Shown here: positions 61,889 through 64,000 of the stretch, one piece after another
Numbering within the stretch: position 1 is the stretch's first letter
Layout of the letters: each line of letters opens with the position of its first letter
Assembly: GCA_004144595.1 (NCBI GenBank)
Contig: SEEM01000006.1
Location: forward strand, 39,366 to 103,365
Origin: Hyphomicrobiales bacterium
Lineage (GTDB): Bacteria > Pseudomonadota > Alphaproteobacteria > Rhizobiales > Beijerinckiaceae
Direction of reading: 5' to 3'
DNA length: 64,000 bases
Notes under the pieces: model-generated
The model's input: only the letters and a program-made list of their open reading frames with translations
Told to the model about the DNA's origin: nothing
Databases searched by the model: none
Translations under genes and position numbers: made by a program

Positions 61889-62262
61889 GGCTTCGCACCG
61901 TTGTGCTGGCTCAGGAGGAAGGCGCGGCCGACTGCTTCCTCGCGCTCTGCGACGATCGGGAAGGGCCAGAGCCGCCGGAAAATTTCGGCGGTCTTCTCGC
62001 TCGCATCGGGCCGCACGATGGCGCAGGCCCGGCAGGCGCGCGAGACCCGGTCCCGCGTCGCCTTGAACCAGAGCGCCTGTTCGCGCTCCCCCGCCTGCGA
62101 GAGCCCCCGCCCGCCGCCGAAAATCGTCAGCAGCGTATAGGGCTCCTCGCGCTGGCCGATCTCGTGGAGCGCGTCGAGATAGGCGCGCTCGTCCTCTGGC
62201 TGATAGGGCGGCATGAAGCGCAGCGTCACTACAGCATCCGCGTCGATCTCGAGGCTGACCAT
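61885..62262 (-). CDS. Small protein of unknown function in the siderophore operon
   Basis: This encodes 125 residues (SLEIDADAVVTLRFMPPYQPEDERAYLDALHEIGQREEPYTLLTIFGGGRGLSQAGEREQALWFKATRDRVSRACRACAIVRPD). The alternating strand/helix pattern might be a SpoIIAA/STAS-like fold, but that is a guess. It starts four bases after the TonB receptor stop and overlaps the permease start. A role in releasing or handling the iron chelate is possible. The ATG at 62262 is preferred to an upstream in-frame start. Confidence 0.65.
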   Translation of the reverse strand: MVSLEIDADAVVTLRFMPPYQPEDERAYLDALHEIGQREEPYTLLTIFGGGRGLSQAGEREQALWFKATRDRVSRACRACAIVRPDASEKTAEIFRRLWPFPIVAEREEAVGRAFLLSQHNGAKP

Positions 62263-62266
62263 GACG

Positions 62267-64000
62267 TCAGAAGGTCTTGCGGAAGCCGACGGTGACCGTG
62301 CGGCCCCAGCCATAGTTCGGCAGGTTGCGCACCGAGGTCGCGGTCGGGTTCTGGTAGGCCCGGTCGAACAGGTTGTTGACCGCGACATAGGCCTCGCCCT
62401 CCCAGACCGGGGCGGTGAGCGCGAGGTTCATCGTGGCCGCGCCCTTCAGCTTGTAGCGCGTGCCGCGCAGGTCGATCGCGACGTCGCGGTCCGAGAAGGC
62501 CTCGCCCTCGACGCGGACCTGCATGCCGTTCACGAAGCGATAGCTGCCATAGAGCATGCCGCGCCAGGGCGAGCCGATGCGGTTGTTGGGCAGGTTGCTG
62601 TCGAGCCGGCCGTCCCCATTGGTGTCGTAGCGGCCCTCGCGATACGACAGCACCGTGCCCATCGTGAAGGCGTCGGTGATGGTGACGTCGCCCGTCGCCT
62701 CGACGCCCCAGATCCGCTCCTTCTGCTGCGACATCGTGTTGGTGACGGAATCGAAGGTGACGCCGTCGTCGGAGGTGCTGACGAAGCCGGTCAGCGAGCC
62801 CTTGAAGCGGTCATAGCTGCCGCGGATGCCCAGCTCGTAATTGTTCACGATCTGCGCCTTGGGCGCGATCGACGAGTAGCTGATCGTCTGGCGGTTTGCC
62901 GGCAGGCAGTTCGGCAGTTGCACGGGACAGGCGTACTGCGTCGAGATGCCGGCGCGGCGGGTGAAGGCGCCGACATCCGGCAGGGCGAAACCCTGCGAGA
63001 AGCCGCCGAAGATCTCGCTGGTCTCGGAAAGCTTGACCGTCGCGCCAAGATTGGCAGTCAGCGCCGAATAGTCGAAATCGCCGCCGAGCACGCGCAAAGC
63101 CGGCAGCACGAAGGCCTGGTAGCCCTGCGCATTGTTGGCCGCGACAGCCGCGTAAGCCGCCGGGCGGGTATAGTCGTTCACCGAGAGCGAGAAATGCTCG
63201 TAGCGCAGGCCGCCGCGCAGCACGATGCGCTCGCCGATCGGGATCTGGAGCTGGCCGAAGCCGGCGGCCGTCGTCTGTTTCAATGGCGTGAAGACATCCT
63301 GTCCGCTGGTCAGGGTCTGCCAGGTCTTCTCCTGGATCAGGTCGCCGCCCCAGGTCAGCTTGGCGCCGGGCAGGATGCGATCGAGCGGGGTGTCGATCGT
63401 GACGTTCACGCCGCCGCGCTGCGAATAGAGCGTCGTCTGGTTGTCCCGGCTCGTCGGCGAGAGCGGGTTGAACGAGTAGTAGACCTGCGAATTGTAGGGG
63501 TAGGAGAAGGTCGAGTAATTGAAGCGCTTCTTGATGTCGTTGTAGTAGCCGAGCACGCTGAGCTTGCCGAGCGCGAAATCGGCATCGCTATAGCGCAGCG
63601 ACACCGATTTGGTGTCCTCCAGAACGCTCTGGCCGGTATAGAGCTGCGTCCGGTCCGGCCGCGCGAAGGGCGCGGCGTAGTTGGTCAGGTATTTCGGGTC
63701 CTGGTCGAAGCCGATCCAGGAAGCGTTGAACTCGATGCGCTTGCCGCCCGCGAAATCATAACCGAGCTTGGCGAGCAGGTTGCCGGCCTTGTAGCGATCG
63801 CCGCCGCCCTGGCCGAGCAGGCCGTCCGACGGCAATTCGCGCCCGGCGCCGTCATAAGTGCGGCCCGCGCCCCGGATCTGACCGGAGAACAGGTAGTCGA
63901 CGCCATCCGGGACCTTGCCGGAGACCGTCACCGAGGTTTCCGGCGCGAGCGAACGGCCTAAATTCTGAGTGAAGCCGCGGATCGCGGTGTTGATCGTGAC
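62267..64000 (-). CDS. TonB-dependent siderophore receptor (5' part outside window)
   Basis: This is the last 577 residues of an outer-membrane TonB-dependent receptor. It reads open to the right edge, and the plug domain and TonB box lie beyond the window. The barrel strands end with the canonical C-terminal aromatic (GWGRTVTVGFRKTF). NLFDRAYQNP near the end and the EIFGGFSQGFALPDVG strand are typical of ferrichrome/hydroxamate-type receptors. An internal GTG (about 63931) could be mistaken for a start. Operon mates are a small protein and an RhtX/FptX permease. Confidence 0.9.
   Translation of the reverse strand, partial: VTINTAIRGFTQNLGRSLAPETSVTVSGKVPDGVDYLFSGQIRGAGRTYDGAGRELPSDGLLGQGGGDRYKAGNLLAKLGYDFAGGKRIEFNASWIGFDQDPKYLTNYAAPFARPDRTQLYTGQSVLEDTKSVSLRYSDADFALGKLSVLGYYNDIKKRFNYSTFSYPYNSQVYYSFNPLSPTSRDNQTTLYSQRGGVNVTIDTPLDRILPGAKLTWGGDLIQEKTWQTLTSGQDVFTPLKQTTAAGFGQLQIPIGERIVLRGGLRYEHFSLSVNDYTRPAAYAAVAANNAQGYQAFVLPALRVLGGDFDYSALTANLGATVKLSETSEIFGGFSQGFALPDVGAFTRRAGISTQYACPVQLPNCLPANRQTISYSSIAPKAQIVNNYELGIRGSYDRFKGSLTGFVSTSDDGVTFDSVTNTMSQQKERIWGVEATGDVTITDAFTMGTVLSYREGRYDTNGDGRLDSNLPNNRIGSPWRGMLYGSYRFVNGMQVRVEGEAFSDRDVAIDLRGTRYKLKGAATMNLALTAPVWEGEAYVAVNNLFDRAYQNPTATSVRNLPNYGWGRTVTVGFRKTF

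Noticed and set aside
1..64000. CRISPR arrays, tRNA or rRNA genes, prophage or IS elements
   Set aside because: No regularly spaced direct repeats, no cloverleaf or rRNA stretches, and no transposase or integrase genes were seen on either strand.

Overview
The window is a high-GC, gene-dense piece of an alphaproteobacterial chromosome. The best guess is a Hyphomicrobiales member of the Bosea/Methylobacterium kind. The grounds are ATGA/GTGA gene overlaps, a local general-stress gene cluster with GGAAC...CGTT promoters, intradiol-like/ferric-reductase and IorAB gene sets, and the style of the intergenic palindromic repeats. No rRNA, tRNA, CRISPR array, prophage or insertion sequence was recognised. 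Genes are cut at both ends: a hybrid histidine kinase at the left edge and a TonB-dependent receptor at the right edge.

Layout. 1-6.3 kb holds the kinase tail, a CsbD stress protein, a DUF6894 protein, an intradiol-dioxygenase-like/ferric-reductase pair, and a MASE4-type sensor kinase with two response regulators. 6.3-13.6 kb is a tightly packed operon: isochorismatase-like hydrolase, alpha/beta hydrolase, XapX protein, YtcJ-like amidohydrolase, DoxX protein, MFS exporter and alginate-export-type porin. 13.9-32.1 kb holds two divergent Opp/Dpp-type ABC transport operons around one LysR regulator. The left operon ends in an amidohydrolase. The right operon ends in HyuA, HyuB and a D-threonine-aldolase-like PLP enzyme. 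32.3-37.7 kb carries a TetR regulator divergent from an isoquinoline-1-oxidoreductase-like molybdenum hydroxylase (2Fe-2S subunit, Mo subunit, dihaem cytochrome c), followed by a convergent CodA-like amidohydrolase. Together 13.9-37.7 kb looks like an uptake and degradation island for N-heterocyclic or cyclic-amide compounds, though the substrate cannot be read from the sequence.

38-50 kb is a general-stress and DNA-repair island. It holds PepSY-like, YflT-like, DUF892, DUF6894 and DUF3008 proteins, several tiny proteins, three Crp/Fnr-type regulators, DNA ligase D, and two Ku genes that meet tail to tail. Five exact matches to the alphaproteobacterial EcfG-type promoter (GGAAC-N16/17-CGTT) sit upstream of csbD, a 62-residue protein gene, one Crp/Fnr gene and both Ku genes, and weaker matches precede others. 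The coherent reading is that end-joining repair here belongs to the general stress regulon. The sigma factor and its PhyR/NepR partners are not in the window.

50-64 kb holds a MalY/PatB-type C-S lyase, an orphan amino-acid-binding protein, a BisC-like molybdoenzyme, a PuuB-like FAD oxidase, a two-gene chromate transporter, an EEP-phosphatase/cardiolipin-synthase pair (gene order like E. coli ybhP-clsB), and a siderophore uptake operon (TonB receptor, small unknown protein, RhtX/FptX-like permease). Four intergenic palindromic repeats of two kinds lie between 56.3 and 60.6 kb.
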